Assembly (NCBI RefSeq): GCF_006438845.1
Contig: NZ_RCZJ01000002.1
Span: 199,145 to 263,144 of the forward strand
DNA length: 64,000 nucleotides
Direction: 5' to 3'
Origin: Variovorax ginsengisoli
GTDB taxonomy: Bacteria > Pseudomonadota > Gammaproteobacteria > Burkholderiales > Burkholderiaceae_C
The translations under genes were made by a program, and so were the position numbers. Numbering within the stretch: position 1 is the stretch's first letter; every line of letters starts with the position of its first letter. The notes beneath the pieces are model-generated. The model made no database searches. It was not told where the DNA came from and was given only the letters and a program-made list of their open reading frames with translations. Shown piece after piece: positions 9,303 to 23,253 of this stretch.

Positions 9303-10582
9303 GACGCCGCTCCCGTCACGCGCTCGATGTCGGCGCCCAGACCGCGCAGCTTGGCTTCCATGCGGTCGTAGCCACGGTCGAGGTGGTAGATGCGGTCGAC
9401 CATCGTCTCGCCGTCGGCCACCAGGCCGGCGATCACCAGGCTGGCGGACGCGCGCAGGTCGGTCGCCATCACGGTCGCGCCCGACAGGGCGGTGCCGCCT
9501 TCCACCACCGCCACCTTGCCGTCGACGTGAATGGTCGCGCCGAGCCGCACCAGCTCGTTCACGTGCATGAAACGGTTCTCGAAAATCGTCTCGGTGACGG
9601 CCGCCGTGCCCTGCGCCACGCAATTGAGCGCCATGAACTGCGCCTGCATGTCGGTCGGGAAGCCCGGGTATTCGGTGGTGCGAAAGGCCTGCGCCTTGAG
9701 CCTGGCGCCACCGGCGGACGCGATGCGCACGCCGCCGTCGACCGGCTTCACGTCGCAGCCGGCCTCGCGCAGCTTGTCGATCACGGCGTCGAGGTGATCC
9801 GCGCGCGCGTGGCGCAGGAAGACTTCGCCACCGGCGGCGGCCACGGCGCACAGGAAGGTGCCGGCCTCGATGCGGTCGGCCACCACGGCGTGTTCGCAGC
9901 CGTGCAGCTTCTCGACGCCTTGCACGCGGATGTGACCGGTGCCATGGCCTTCGATCTTTGCGCCCATCTTGATGAGCATCTCGGCGAGGTCGACGATCTC
10001 GGGCTCCTGCGCGGCGTTCTCGAGCAGCGTCTCGCCCTCGGCCAGCGCGGCGGCCATCAGGAAGTTCTCGGTGCCGGTCACGGTCACCATGTCGGTCAGG
10101 ATGCGCGCGCCCTGGAGCCGCGTGCGGCCGGCCGGGAGCTTGGCGAGCATGTAGCCGTGCTCGACCACGATCTCGGCGCCCATCGCCTGCAAGCCTTTGA
10201 TGTGCTGGTCGACGGGGCGCGAACCGATCGCGCAGCCGCCCGGCAGCGACACCTTGGCGTGACCGAAGCGCGCCAGCAGCGGACCGAGCGCGAGCACCGA
10301 CGCGCGCATGGTCTTGACGAGTTCGTAGGGGGCTTCAGGGTTGCTGAGTGCGCCGGCGTCGAGCCGCACCGTGCCGTTGTCGTCGCGGTCAGCGGTCACG
10401 CCCATGTTGCGCACCAGCTTGAGCATGGTCGACACGTCTTGCAGGCGCGGCACGTTGTGCAGCGTCACCGGCTGGTCGGTCAGCAGCGCGGCGCAGAGTT
10501 CGGGCAGCGCGGCGTTCTTGGCGCCAGAAACGAGTACCTCGCCGCCGAGCGTGCGCCCGCCGCGTATGAGAAGTTTGTCCAT
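9299..10582 (-). CDS. murA: UDP-N-acetylglucosamine 1-carboxyvinyltransferase MurA
   Basis: First committed step of peptidoglycan synthesis: transfers enolpyruvate from PEP to UDP-GlcNAc in the cytoplasm. 427 residues, beginning [20 protein letters not shown]. The active-site Cys is in [15 protein letters not shown], so it is the fosfomycin-sensitive type. Lies 31 bp after the BolA-like gene and is coupled to hisG by a 4-bp overlap. Confidence 0.98.
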   Translation of the reverse strand: MDKLLIRGGRTLGGEVLVSGAKNAALPELCAALLTDQPVTLHNVPRLQDVSTMLKLVRNMGVTADRDDNGTVRLDAGALSNPEAPYELVKTMRASVLALGPLLARFGHAKVSLPGGCAIGSRPVDQHIKGLQAMGAEIVVEHGYMLAKLPAGRTRLQGARILTDMVTVTGTENFLMAAALAEGETLLENAAQEPEIVDLAEMLIKMGAKIEGHGTGHIRVQGVEKLHGCEHAVVADRIEAGTFLCAVAAAGGEVFLRHARADHLDAVIDKLREAGCDVKPVDGGVRIASAGGARLKAQAFRTTEYPGFPTDMQAQFMALNCVAQGTAAVTETIFENRFMHVNELVRLGATIHVDGKVAVVEGGTALSGATVMATDLRASASLVIAGLVADGETMVDRIYHLDRGYDRMEAKLRGLGADIERVTGAAS

Positions 10583-10613
10583 CAGAAATCCAGCAGGAAA
10601 GTGGCGCGAGTGC

Positions 10614-10856
10614 TCAGCGCGGTGCCGACGCCCATTCGGCGGGCGTGAAGGTCTTCATCGACAGCGCGTGCACTTCGTCGGTATGCATTTTCGCACCGAG
10701 CGTCTTGTAGACCCGCTGGTGGCGCTGGATGGCGCGCAGGCCGTCGAACTCGGCCGAGACGATGGTGGCGTACCAATGGCGCCCATCGCCCTCGAGCGTG
10801 ATGTGCTCGCAGGGCAGTCCGGCTTCGATGATGGCTTGCAATTCTTCAGCAGTCAT
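10614..10856 (-). CDS. ibaG: BolA/IbaG family protein
   Basis: An 80-residue BolA-fold protein of the short IbaG (YrbA) type. The conserved His is in [11 protein letters not shown], preceded by H-Q-R-V-Y-K-T-L-G. Family members pair with monothiol glutaredoxins and take part in Fe-S handling. In E. coli ibaG is likewise next to murA and downstream of the mla operon, which supports orthology. The repeat copy 2 ends about 24 bp upstream of its ATG. Confidence 0.92.
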   Translation of the reverse strand: MTAEELQAIIEAGLPCEHITLEGDGRHWYATIVSAEFDGLRAIQRHQRVYKTLGAKMHTDEVHALSMKTFTPAEWASAPR

Positions 10857-10879
10857 AGGGATACGTATTCAGCGTGGAA

Positions 10880-10970
10880 CACCGCGGAACCGGCTTCGCC
10901 GGGCCGCCGATGCTGCCCCCGGAGGGGGTTGGCGAAGCGACACGAAGTGCGCGAAGACTGGGGGGAGCCC
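10880..10970 (-). repeat. Double-hairpin repeat, copy 2
   Basis: Hairpin A is CCGGC-TTC-GCCGG (10890-10902). Hairpin B is five C, GGA, five G (10916-10928). The tail GGCGAAGCGACACGAAGTGC is shared with copy 3. It fills the gap between the ABC permease stop codon (10975) and the ibaG start, beginning about 5 nt after the stop. Same orientation relative to transcription as the other two copies. Confidence 0.9.
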
Positions 10971-10974
10971 ATCC

Positions 10975-11742
10975 TCAGCCTCGGATCTTGTAGCCGATGC
11001 GCAGGAGATGGACGGCGACGGCGCTGACGATCAGCCACGCACCGCCCACGATGCCGAAGCTGAGCCAGGGCGAGGTGTCACTGATGCCGAAGAAACCGTA
11101 GCGGAAACCGTCGATCATGTAGAAGAACGGATTCAGGTGGCTCACGCCCTGCCAGAACGGCGGCAGCGAGCCGATCGAATAGAACACGCCCGACAAGAAG
11201 GTCATCGGCATGATCAGGAAGTTCTGGAACATCGCCATCTGATCGAACTTCTCGGCCCACAACCCCGCGATCAACCCCAGCGTGCCGAGCATCGCAGCGC
11301 CCAGGAAGGCGAACGCGAAGATCCACAGCGGCGCGGCGAAGTCCGGCATCGCGAAGAAGATCGTCACCAGGAACACGCCGAGGCCCACGGCAAGTCCGCG
11401 AATGATCGACGAGCCGACATAGGCCAGGAACCAGCCCCAGTGCGACAGCGGCGTGAGCAGCACGAAGACCAGGCTGCCCATGATCTTGCTCTGGATGATC
11501 GACGATGAACTGTTGGCGAAGGCGTTCTGCAGCACGCTCATCATCACCAGCCCGGGGATGAGGAACGCGGTGTAGCTGACGGTGCCGTAGACCTTCACGT
11601 GGTCTTCGAGCACGTGGCCGAAGACCATGAGGTAGAGCACCGCGGTGAGGATCGGAGCGCCCACGGTCTGGAAGCCGACCTTCCAGAAGCGCAGCGTTTC
11701 CTTGTAGAGCAACGTGCGCCAACCGGTGGTGGAAATCATCAT
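10975..11742 (-). CDS. ABC-2 type exporter permease (YadH-like)
   Basis: A 255-residue integral membrane protein with about six transmembrane segments and the ABC-2 family signature in the last third (the L-S-G-V-F-Y-S-I-G-S-L-P-P-F-W-Q-G-V-S-H-L-N-P region). It pairs with the ATPase gene immediately upstream, whose stop overlaps its start (ATGA). The YadGH family is often encoded near murA and mla genes in proteobacteria; the substrate is unknown. Followed directly by repeat copy 2. Confidence 0.9.
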   Translation of the reverse strand: MMISTTGWRTLLYKETLRFWKVGFQTVGAPILTAVLYLMVFGHVLEDHVKVYGTVSYTAFLIPGLVMMSVLQNAFANSSSSIIQSKIMGSLVFVLLTPLSHWGWFLAYVGSSIIRGLAVGLGVFLVTIFFAMPDFAAPLWIFAFAFLGAAMLGTLGLIAGLWAEKFDQMAMFQNFLIMPMTFLSGVFYSIGSLPPFWQGVSHLNPFFYMIDGFRYGFFGISDTSPWLSFGIVGGAWLIVSAVAVHLLRIGYKIRG

Positions 11743-12686
11743 CGCGCCACCTCCAGCGGCGTTTGCTCGCCTGCCATCAGGTCGATGAACACGTCTTCCA
11801 GGTCGGCCTTGCGCATCTCGACGTCTTCCACCGCCACGCCCGCCTGACGCAATGCGCCGAGCAATTGCTCGACCTCATGCGCATTCTGGGCGGGCAGTTG
11901 CACGATGCGTCCGGTGATGCGCGCGTGTTGCGCGATTTCCCAGGGCAGGTCGGCGTCGGTCTTGAAGCGCAGCACATTGCTGGCCGCGGACTTCAGCAGC
12001 TCGCTGGTACGGTCGAGCGCGATCACGCGGCCCTGCTTGAGCATCGCGATGCGGTTGCACAGGGCTTCCGCTTCCTCGAGGTAGTGGGTGGTGAGCAGCA
12101 CGGTGCTGCCCTGCTTGTTGAGCTTGGCGACGAACTGCCACAGCGTCTGGCGAAGTTCGACGTCGACGCCGGCGGTGGGCTCGTCCAGCACGATCACCTG
12201 AGGCTTGTGCACCAAAGCCTGAGCGACCAGCACACGACGCTTCATGCCGCCCGACAGCTGACGCAGGTTGGCACCGGCCTTGTCGGTCAAGCCCAGGCTG
12301 TGCAGCAATTCGTCGATCCACGCGTCGTTGTTCTTGATGCCGAAATAGCCCGACTGAATGCGCAGCGACTCGCGCACGTTGAAGAAAGGATCGAACACCA
12401 GTTCCTGCGGCACGATGCCGAGGTGGCGTCGTGCTTCGGCGTAGTCACGCTGGACGTCGAAGCCGTGCACGCTCACCGCACCGGCCGTTGGCCGGGACAG
12501 CCCGGCAAGCATGCTGATCAGGGTGGTCTTGCCGGCGCCGTTCGGACCGAGCAGGCCGAAGAACTCGCCCTCCTCGATCTGGAAGCTGACGTCGTCGACA
12601 GCACGCAAACCAGGTTTTCCCTGTGCGCGCTGCTGTGGTGTGGCGGGGTAGGTCTTGCAGACCGATTGGAAAGAGATCGCGGGCAT
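11739..12686 (-). CDS. ABC-2 type exporter ATP-binding subunit (YadG-like)
   Basis: A 315-residue ATPase with Walker A G-P-N-G-A-G-K-T-T-L, signature L-S-G-G-M-K-R-R-V, Walker B V-I-V-L-D-E-P-T-A-G-V-D and the H-loop T-T-H-Y-L. A C-terminal domain after residue 230 is typical of drug/polysaccharide exporter ATPases. The start is ATG 12686 (M-P-A-I-S-F-Q-S-V); the longer frame has no family sequence. Forms one unit with the permease. Confidence 0.92.
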   Translation of the reverse strand: MPAISFQSVCKTYPATPQQRAQGKPGLRAVDDVSFQIEEGEFFGLLGPNGAGKTTLISMLAGLSRPTAGAVSVHGFDVQRDYAEARRHLGIVPQELVFDPFFNVRESLRIQSGYFGIKNNDAWIDELLHSLGLTDKAGANLRQLSGGMKRRVLVAQALVHKPQVIVLDEPTAGVDVELRQTLWQFVAKLNKQGSTVLLTTHYLEEAEALCNRIAMLKQGRVIALDRTSELLKSAASNVLRFKTDADLPWEIAQHARITGRIVQLPAQNAHEVEQLLGALRQAGVAVEDVEMRKADLEDVFIDLMAGEQTPLEVAR

Positions 12687-12754
12687 GGGAGCCGTCGATT
12701 CTAGGCCGCGGCGGTCCGCGCCGTCGCTCGAAGGGCAATGGGCCGGACGGTGAC

Positions 12755-13027
12755 CTAGGGCGCGGCGGGCAACAGGCCCGCGATGCCATAGAGCGAGGCC
12801 AGTTCCCGCAGCCGAGGCGAGAGCCCCTTGACCGCAAAGCTGCGGCCCAAAGCGCTGGCCTCGCGCCGGCATTCGAGCAACACCGCCAGGGCAGATGAGT
12901 CGAATCGAACCAGCGCGCTGGCATCCACCACCGCCGCGGAGCCACTCTGCCCGGCCAAACCCTGCTGCAACATGCGCATGCAGTCAGGCGCTTCGTCGTG
13001 CGTGAGCTTGGGCGGCAGCACCAGCAC
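12755..13027 (-). CDS. mlaB: STAS-domain protein MlaB
   Basis: A 90-residue single STAS domain. In the Mla system MlaB binds the ATPase MlaF and is required for activity of the inner membrane MlaFEDB complex. Motif V-V-D-A-S-A-L-V-R-F-D-S-S-A-L-A-V-L-L matches the STAS strand-helix. Lies 2 bp after mlaC. Low sequence conservation of STAS proteins means assignment rests partly on operon position. Confidence 0.85.
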   Translation of the reverse strand: MLVLPPKLTHDEAPDCMRMLQQGLAGQSGSAAVVDASALVRFDSSALAVLLECRREASALGRSFAVKGLSPRLRELASLYGIAGLLPAAP

Positions 13028-13029
13028 GT

Positions 13030-13689
13030 TCAGCTCTTGCCGTTGCTCTTGTTGCGCGCGGCCAGGGCGGCGATCAAGCCATCGATGCCCTTGCTGTTGA
13101 TCTGCTGCGCGAACTGAGTGCGGTAGGTATCGACCAGCCAGACGCCCAGCACATTGAGGTTGTAGACCTTCCAGCCACCGGCATCACCAGGCGTCTTCTC
13201 GAGACGGTAATCAAGCTGCACAGGGTCGCCGCCGCCTCGGATCTCGGTGCGCACCAAGACCTCCTTGTCGTCCGCCGAACCGCGGAACGGTCGAACGCTG
13301 ACGGTCTGGTTGCTCACCTGGTCGAGTGCGCCGGCATAGGTGCGCACCAGCAAGATCTTGAATTCGTCCTGAAGGCGCTTTTGCTGTTCAGGGGTCGCCT
13401 GGCGCCACGCCGGGCCGACGGCCGAGGCCGTCATGCGCTGGAAGTTGACGTTCGGCATGATCTTGCTGTCGACCAGCAACATGATCTTGTCGATCTCACC
13501 GGCCTTGATCGACTTGTCGGCCTTGATGGTGTCGAGTACGTCGCCGGAGAGGCGCTGGACCAACGCATCGGGCGCCTCGTCGGCGGCACGCGCCGGCGTC
13601 ACGAAAAGCGCGGCTGCACTGAGCAGCAGCGCGCTGGCGATAGCGAAACGTCCAATGAGGCGGCGTTGCACGGTAGCAGTGGTATTCAT
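13030..13689 (-). CDS. mlaC: Periplasmic phospholipid carrier MlaC
   Basis: A 219-residue MlaC/Ttg2D family protein that ferries phospholipid between MlaA at the outer membrane and MlaFEDB at the inner membrane. Signal peptide at residues 1-35 ending A-R-A. The mature protein contains R-M-T-A-S-A-V-G-P-A-W-R-Q-A-T-P-E-Q-Q and the D-Y-R-L-E-K strand typical of the family. Preceded by a 127-bp gap after mlaA, the longest in the operon. Confidence 0.93.
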   Translation of the reverse strand: MNTTATVQRRLIGRFAIASALLLSAAALFVTPARAADEAPDALVQRLSGDVLDTIKADKSIKAGEIDKIMLLVDSKIMPNVNFQRMTASAVGPAWRQATPEQQKRLQDEFKILLVRTYAGALDQVSNQTVSVRPFRGSADDKEVLVRTEIRGGGDPVQLDYRLEKTPGDAGGWKVYNLNVLGVWLVDTYRTQFAQQINSKGIDGLIAALAARNKSNGKS

Positions 13690-13789
13690 AGTGGAACGGG
13701 TCTCGGATGAAGATCAAAAGCTCGAAGATTTCGTGCTGGACAGCGTTGGAAGCCTGAAGCGTCACGGGGTTCCGCAGCCGCAACCAGCG

Positions 13790-13807
13790 CTTGCAACCGG
13801 ATGCAAG
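13790..13807. other. Inverted repeat in the mlaA-mlaC gap
   Basis: CTTGCA at 13790-13795 and TGCAAG at 13802-13807 form a perfect 6-bp stem with a 6-nt loop, just past the mlaA stop. No T-tract follows on the minus strand, so it is not a standard terminator. It could stabilise mRNA or bind a regulator. Nothing else was recognised in 13690-13816. Confidence 0.35.
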
Positions 13808-13816
13808 AAAGTGCGA

Positions 13817-14572
13817 TCAGTCGTTACCGGCTCCATCGTCCGGCGGGTTGCCGTCGTACACCTCGCTGCGACGGCGCTGAAGGAAAGCGTCGCGCGTGAA
13901 GGAGTACTTGTCGAGTGCAGCATCGCCCAGCAACTGGGTGGCGCGCAGGTAGTTCGAGCGTGTATCAACCACCCGCAGCACGTACAGCGAATTGCGCACC
14001 GGGATATCGTGGATGTAGTCAACCAGATCGCCGCGGATGTCCACAGGCAGCGCCGCGGTGTCGCGCAGCGTCGACGGGCCGAACACCGGAAGCACGACAT
14101 AGGGTCCGCTCGGCACGCCATAGCGCCCCAAGGTCTGGCCGAAATCCTCGTTGTGACGGTCGATGCCCAATTCGCTGGCGACGTCGATCACGCCGCCGAG
14201 GCCGAAAAAGGTGTTGACGTTCAGCCGCATGAATGTCTCGGCGCTGTGCTGCGCCTTGAGTTGCAGCACGCTGTTGGCGAAGTTCCAGACGTCGCCGAGG
14301 TTGTTGAAGAAGTTGTTGACACCCGTGCGCACGGGCGAAGGCAATACTTGCCGATACGCCGTGGCCACGGGAACCAGGACGGCGTCGTCGACCGTGTCGT
14401 TGAACCGCGAGACACCCCGGTTGAATCCCTCGAAAGGATCGGCAGCGTTCGGATACGGTCCAGCCGCACAACCTGCCAGCACGGCGAGCACCAAGGCTGC
14501 ACCCAACGAGCGGAAGACACGGGCCGCGTCACGGCGCGCGGGCGCTGTCAGGGAATGGATTCGCGGATTCAT
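13817..14572 (-). CDS. mlaA: Outer membrane lipoprotein MlaA (VacJ)
   Basis: A 251-residue lipoprotein with lipobox L-A-G-C near residue 35. The MlaA core carries D-P-F-E-G-F-N-R-G-V-S-R-F-N-D, L-P-S-P-V-R-T-G-V-N-N-F-F-N-N-L, and Y-V-V-L-P-V-F-G-P-S-T-L-R-D. It extracts mislocalised phospholipids from the outer leaflet. In E. coli mlaA is unlinked to mlaFEDCB; here it lies between mlaD and mlaC, an order seen in other betaproteobacteria. Overlaps mlaD by 4 bp. Confidence 0.95.
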   Translation of the reverse strand: MNPRIHSLTAPARRDAARVFRSLGAALVLAVLAGCAAGPYPNAADPFEGFNRGVSRFNDTVDDAVLVPVATAYRQVLPSPVRTGVNNFFNNLGDVWNFANSVLQLKAQHSAETFMRLNVNTFFGLGGVIDVASELGIDRHNEDFGQTLGRYGVPSGPYVVLPVFGPSTLRDTAALPVDIRGDLVDYIHDIPVRNSLYVLRVVDTRSNYLRATQLLGDAALDKYSFTRDAFLQRRRSEVYDGNPPDDGAGND

Positions 14573-15057
14573 TTTTTATTGGTGGTTGCAGGCTGGTCGC
14601 TTCCTTCGGCCGCCTTGCTGTAGAGAAACTGACTGATCAGATTTTCCAGCACGACCGCCGACTGCGTGGCAGTGATGACGTCGCCGGGCTGGAGATTCTT
14701 TTCCTCGGCGCCCGCCTCGATGCCGACGTACTGCTCACCGAGCAGGCCGCTGGTGAGGACCTTCAGCGAGCTGTCCTTGGGGAAACTGTAACGACTTTGC
14801 AGGGCCAGCGTCACGCTGGCCTGGAAACTCTTGTCGTCGAACGTGATCGACTCGACGCGGCCCACCACCACACCCGCGCTTTTGATCGCGGTTTGCGGCT
14901 TGAGGCTACCGATGTTGTCGAAGCGGGCAGTGACGTTGTAGGTCTTCTGGAAGTTCAGGCTCAACAGATTGGCCGACTGAAGCGCCAGAAACAGCAGGGC
15001 CGCCGCGCCGATCAGCACGAACAGACCCACCCAGATGTCGTTGTTGGAACGTTGCAT
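14569..15057 (-). CDS. mlaD: MCE-domain phospholipid transport protein MlaD
   Basis: A 162-residue protein with one N-terminal membrane anchor (about residues 8-27, beginning N-D-I-W-V-G-L-F-V-L-I-G) and one MCE domain (G-L-L-G-E-Q-Y-V-G-I motif). It forms the hexameric periplasmic ring of the MlaFEDB complex. Short C-terminal tail after residue 150. Lies 24 bp after mlaE. Confidence 0.95.
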   Translation of the reverse strand: MQRSNNDIWVGLFVLIGAAALLFLALQSANLLSLNFQKTYNVTARFDNIGSLKPQTAIKSAGVVVGRVESITFDDKSFQASVTLALQSRYSFPKDSSLKVLTSGLLGEQYVGIEAGAEEKNLQPGDVITATQSAVVLENLISQFLYSKAAEGSDQPATTNKK

Positions 15058-15081
15058 GTTTCGCTCTTTGTCGTGTTGACG

Positions 15082-15861
15082 CTAGATGCTGAACATCATG
15101 GCGGTGAGAAGGAAATCGAGCGCGAGCACGGCCAGGGAGGCCACCACCACCGTGCGGGTGGTCGCGCGCGACACGCCCTCCGGCGTCGGCTGGGCCTCGT
15201 AGCCCTGCAGCAGCGCGATGAACGTGACGGTGAAACCGAAGACGATGCTCTTGATGACGCCGTTGCCGAGGTCTCTGAACACGTCCGTGCCACCTTGCAT
15301 CTGGCCCCAGAAGGCACCGGAGTCGATGCCGAGCAACGGCACGCAAACCACCCAGCCGCCCAGGATGCCGGCTGCGCAGAAAACCGCCGACAGGATGGGC
15401 ATCGCGATCACGCCGCCCCAGAAGCGGGGCGCCAACACGCGGCGAACCGGATCGACGGCCATCATCTCCATCGCGCTGAGTTGCTCGCCGGCCTTCATCA
15501 AGCCGATCTCGGCCGTCAATGAAGTGCCCGCCCGCCCTGCGAAAAGAAGCGCCGTGATGACGGGGCCGAATTCGCGCAGCAGGCTCAAGCTGATCAGCAC
15601 GCCCACCGACTCCGACGCGCCGTAGCGCTGCAGGCCGTAGAAATATTGCAGGCCCATCACGAAGCCGACGAACAGGCCCGACACCGCGATGATCGCCAGC
15701 GAATAGTTGCCCAGGAAATGAATCTGGTCGCGCACCAGCGAGAAGCGGCCCAGGCTGCGAAGGTCACCGGCCAGCCGTGCGAAGAGGCGCGCGCCGCGGC
15801 CCAGATCGGCCAGCTTGCCGCGCACCGCGAAACCGACGTCGGCGGGGTTCCAGAAACTCAA
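15082..15861 (-). CDS. mlaE: Phospholipid ABC transporter permease MlaE
   Basis: A 259-residue MlaE/YrbE family permease with an N-terminal interfacial helix and about five membrane spans. Landmarks are F-V-M-G-L-Q, the cytoplasmic loop A-E-I-G-L-M-K-A-G-E-Q-L-S-A-M-E-M-M-A-V-D-P coupling to the ATPase, and P-R-F-W-G-G. Overlaps mlaF by 4 bp (ATGA). Confidence 0.96.
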   Translation of the reverse strand: MSFWNPADVGFAVRGKLADLGRGARLFARLAGDLRSLGRFSLVRDQIHFLGNYSLAIIAVSGLFVGFVMGLQYFYGLQRYGASESVGVLISLSLLREFGPVITALLFAGRAGTSLTAEIGLMKAGEQLSAMEMMAVDPVRRVLAPRFWGGVIAMPILSAVFCAAGILGGWVVCVPLLGIDSGAFWGQMQGGTDVFRDLGNGVIKSIVFGFTVTFIALLQGYEAQPTPEGVSRATTRTVVVASLAVLALDFLLTAMMFSI

Positions 15862-16679
15862 GGCCGGCCTCCGGAGGCGGTGCCGAAGTCGTCTTCGACG
15901 GCGGCGCCCGGGTAATGGAAATGCACCGGACCATCGGGCAGCGCGTTGACGAACTGGTGCACCAGCGGGTCGGCGCTCTGGCGCACGACATCCGGCGGGC
16001 CCTGCGCGGCGATGGCGCCGTTGGCCAGGATGATCACGTGGTCGGCGATGCGAAAGGTCTCTTCCAGATCGTGCGACACGATGATGCTGGTGAGCCCGAG
16101 CGTGTCGTTGAGCTGGCGGATCAGCCGCGCCGCGGTGCCCAGCGAGATCGGATCGAGCCCGGCGAAGGGCTCGTCGTACATCACCAGGTCGGGGTCCAGC
16201 GCGATCGCACGCGCCAACGCCACGCGCCGCGCCATGCCACCGGAGACTTCGCTGGGCAGCAAGTCGCGCGCGCCGCGCAGGCCGACAGCATCGAGCTTCA
16301 TTAACACGATGTCGCGTACCAGGGCTTCGGGCAACCGGGTGTGCTCGCGCAGCGGGAAAGCCACGTTGTCGAACACGCTCATGTCGGTGAACAGCGCGCC
16401 GAACTGGAACAACATGCCCATGCGGCGGCGCGCGGCATAGAGTGCGCCTGCATCCATGCGGCCGACATCCTGGCCGTCCAGCAGCACTTCTCCGCGCTCG
16501 GCGCGCAACTGCCCGCCGATCAGCCGGAGCACCGTGGTCTTGCCGCCACCGGACGCGCCCATGAGCGCCGTGACCTTGCCGCGCGGCACGGCGAACGACA
16601 CGCCATCGAGGATGGCGCGGGCGCCATAGCCGAAGCGGAGATCGCGGAATTCGATGAGGGAGGGGGCGGCGGCGTCCAT
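15858..16679 (-). CDS. mlaF: Phospholipid ABC transporter ATPase MlaF
   Basis: About 273 residues. Walker A is [10 protein letters not shown], the signature [14 protein letters not shown], Walker [12 protein letters not shown], and the H-loop I-V-S-H-D-L. ATG 16679 was chosen; an in-frame ATG at 16712 adds [11 protein letters not shown] but lies inside the stem of the gltD terminator. Neither start has a strong ribosome site. First gene of the mlaFEDACB unit, so its promoter should lie in or just after the gltD end. Confidence 0.94.
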   Translation of the reverse strand: MDAAAPSLIEFRDLRFGYGARAILDGVSFAVPRGKVTALMGASGGGKTTVLRLIGGQLRAERGEVLLDGQDVGRMDAGALYAARRRMGMLFQFGALFTDMSVFDNVAFPLREHTRLPEALVRDIVLMKLDAVGLRGARDLLPSEVSGGMARRVALARAIALDPDLVMYDEPFAGLDPISLGTAARLIRQLNDTLGLTSIIVSHDLEETFRIADHVIILANGAIAAQGPPDVVRQSADPLVHQFVNALPDGPVHFHYPGAAVEDDFGTASGGRP

Positions 16680-16684
16680 GTCAA

Positions 16685-16719
16685 GAAAAAGCCGGGGCGC
16701 CTTGTCAGGCATCCCGGCT
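16685..16719 (-). terminator. Rho-independent terminator after gltD
   Basis: Read on the minus strand, AGCCGGGATGCC, a loop of about six bases, then GGCGCCCCGGCT, followed by TTTTTC. Seven outer base pairs are perfect. It lies 93 bp beyond the gltD stop and separates gltBD from mla. The 5' arm contains the upstream candidate ATG of mlaF (16712). Confidence 0.8.
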
Positions 16720-16811
16720 CGGGTTTCCCCGCATGATAAGGGACAGCCGCGAACTGCTCCGCGGCATTCCCCAACAGGGCGGTATGCGCAGCGTCTCGGC
16801 TGCGCAAGGCA

Positions 16812-18290
16812 TCAGCGCGGCAGGTCGCTGAAGCCCATGAGGAACTCGTCGACCGAGCGCGCGGCCTGGCGGCCTTCGCGAATGGCCCACACCACCAGCG
16901 ACTGGCCACGGCGGATGTCGCCGGCGGCGAAGACCTTGGGGACGCTGGTGGCATAGCCGCCGGTGAAGTCGACCGTGGCCTTGGCGTTGCCGCGCGCATC
17001 CTTGTCGACGCCGAAGGCTTCCAGCACGCCGGCCACCGGGCTCACGAAGCCCATGGCCAGCAGCACCAGATCAGCCTTCAGCACATGCTCGCTGCCGGGC
17101 ACTTCCACCATCTTGCCGTCCTTCCACTCGACGCGGACGGTCTTCAAGCCGGTGACCTTGCCCTTTTCACCGACGAATTCCTTGGTCGAGATGGCGAACT
17201 CGCGCTCGCAGCCTTCGACGTGGCTGGAACTGGTGCGCAGCTTGTAGGGCCAATACGGCCAGGTCATCGGCCGGTTCTCTTCTTCGGGTGGCTGCGGCAT
17301 CAGCTCGAACTGCGTGACGCTGACCGCGCCATGGCGGTTGCTGGTGCCCACGCAGTCGGAGCCGGTGTCGCCACCGCCGATCACGATGACGTGCTTGCCG
17401 TCGGCGCGCAGCTGGGCCTTGAGCTTGTCGCCGGCATTGACCTTGTTCTGCTGCGGCAGGAACTCCATCGCGAAGTGGATGCCGTCGAGATCGCGGCCTG
17501 GCACTGGCAGGTCGCGCGACTGCTCGGCGCCGCCGGTCAGCAGCACCGCGTCGAATTCCTTGTCGAGCTGCTCGGGCGTGACGGTTTCCTTGGCCCAGTT
17601 GGTGACCTTCGAACCCTTGCCCAGAGGATCCTTCGCAGCGCCGACGACCACGCCGGTGCGGAAAGTCACGCCCTCGGCCGTCATCTGCTCGACACGGCGA
17701 TCGATGTGCGTCTTTTCCATCTTGAAGTCTGGAATGCCGTAGCGCAGCAGCCCGCCCACGCGGTCGTTCTTCTCGAACAGCGTCACGTCGTGGCCGGCGC
17801 GCGCCAGTTGCTGGGCCGCCGCCATGCCGGCCGGGCCGGCACCGACCACCGCGACCTTCTTGCCGGTCTTGTGCTTGGCCACCCGCGGCTTGACCCAGCC
17901 CTCGTCCCAGGCGCGGTCGATGATCGCGTGCTCGATCGACTTGATGCCGACCGCGTCGTCGTTCACGTTGAGTACGCAGGCCGCCTCGCACGGTGCGGGG
18001 CAGATGCGGCCGGTGAATTCGGGGAAGTTGTTGGTCGAGTCGAGCACCGCGAAGGCGTTCTGCCAGTCGTCGCGGTACACCAAGTCGTTGAAGTCCGGAA
18101 TGATGTTGTTGACCGGGCAGCCGCTGTTGCAGAAGGGCGTGCCGCAATCCATGCAGCGCGCGCCCTGGACCTTGGCCTGGTCCTTGTCGAGCCCGACAAC
18201 GAATTCCTTGTAGTGCTTGAGGCGCTCCTCGACGGGCTTGTAGCCCTCTTCGACGCGCTCGTACTCCATGAAGCCGGTGATCTTTCCCAT
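16812..18290 (-). CDS. gltD: Glutamate synthase small subunit GltD
   Basis: The 492-residue NADPH-oxidising flavin subunit of GOGAT, passing electrons to GltB through Fe-S clusters. The N-terminal Cys motifs [14 protein letters not shown] and C-P-A-P-C-E-A-A-C are intact. FAD-binding [10 protein letters not shown] and NADPH-binding G-G-G-D-T-G-S-D follow. The start ATG 18290 gives [10 protein letters not shown], the usual N-terminus. Lies 37 bp after gltB. Confidence 0.97.
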   Translation of the reverse strand: MGKITGFMEYERVEEGYKPVEERLKHYKEFVVGLDKDQAKVQGARCMDCGTPFCNSGCPVNNIIPDFNDLVYRDDWQNAFAVLDSTNNFPEFTGRICPAPCEAACVLNVNDDAVGIKSIEHAIIDRAWDEGWVKPRVAKHKTGKKVAVVGAGPAGMAAAQQLARAGHDVTLFEKNDRVGGLLRYGIPDFKMEKTHIDRRVEQMTAEGVTFRTGVVVGAAKDPLGKGSKVTNWAKETVTPEQLDKEFDAVLLTGGAEQSRDLPVPGRDLDGIHFAMEFLPQQNKVNAGDKLKAQLRADGKHVIVIGGGDTGSDCVGTSNRHGAVSVTQFELMPQPPEEENRPMTWPYWPYKLRTSSSHVEGCEREFAISTKEFVGEKGKVTGLKTVRVEWKDGKMVEVPGSEHVLKADLVLLAMGFVSPVAGVLEAFGVDKDARGNAKATVDFTGGYATSVPKVFAAGDIRRGQSLVVWAIREGRQAARSVDEFLMGFSDLPR

Positions 18291-18327
18291 CGTGCTGTCC
18301 TTGTTTCTTGGTTCTGGGTGCGCGCGC

Positions 18328-23067
<4,740 letters not shown>

Positions 23068-23113
23068 GGGACGCACTCCTTCATTTTTCGCGGGAAATTT
23101 CGCAGGGAACGGG

Positions 23114-23142
23114 AGGATATTGCGTTGCACAAACAATGCCAA
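23114..23142 (-). promoter_or_regulatory. Candidate sigma-70 promoter of gltB
   Basis: On the minus strand TTGGCA (23137-23142) and TATCCT (23114-23119) are separated by 17 bp, with the predicted start near 23107, about 40 bases before the gltB ATG. The -35 box differs from consensus at one position. The transposon-like end sequence begins about 11 bp upstream of the -35 box. Confidence 0.5.
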
Positions 23143-23152
23143 GAACTTTAAA

Positions 23153-23212
23153 GGGGGTCAGATTCCAATTATTCTCCGATCAATTCGTTCGGCTATTAAT
23201 TGGGGACAGGTC
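23153..23212. mobile_element. End sequence of a REP/IS200-like element
   Basis: GGGGGTCAGATTCCAATTA (23153-23171) and TTAATTGGGGACAGGTC (23196-23212) flank a short spacer. CCAATTA/TAATTGG is a perfect 7-bp inverted repeat (23165-23171, 23197-23203), and GGGG(T/A)CAG is repeated directly. It is AT-richer than its surroundings. Sequences of this kind often border Y1 transposase genes in betaproteobacteria (from memory, unverified). The transposase gene ends 41 bp away. Confidence 0.55.
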
Positions 23213-23253
23213 AACAGTTCAGTGCGACCTGTCGCTCGACTTACGCACCCCGC

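Noticed and set aside
10853..11038. Small ORF across repeat copy 2
   Set aside because: Composed mostly of the repeat element and the antiparallel end of the permease gene; no ribosome site and no family match.
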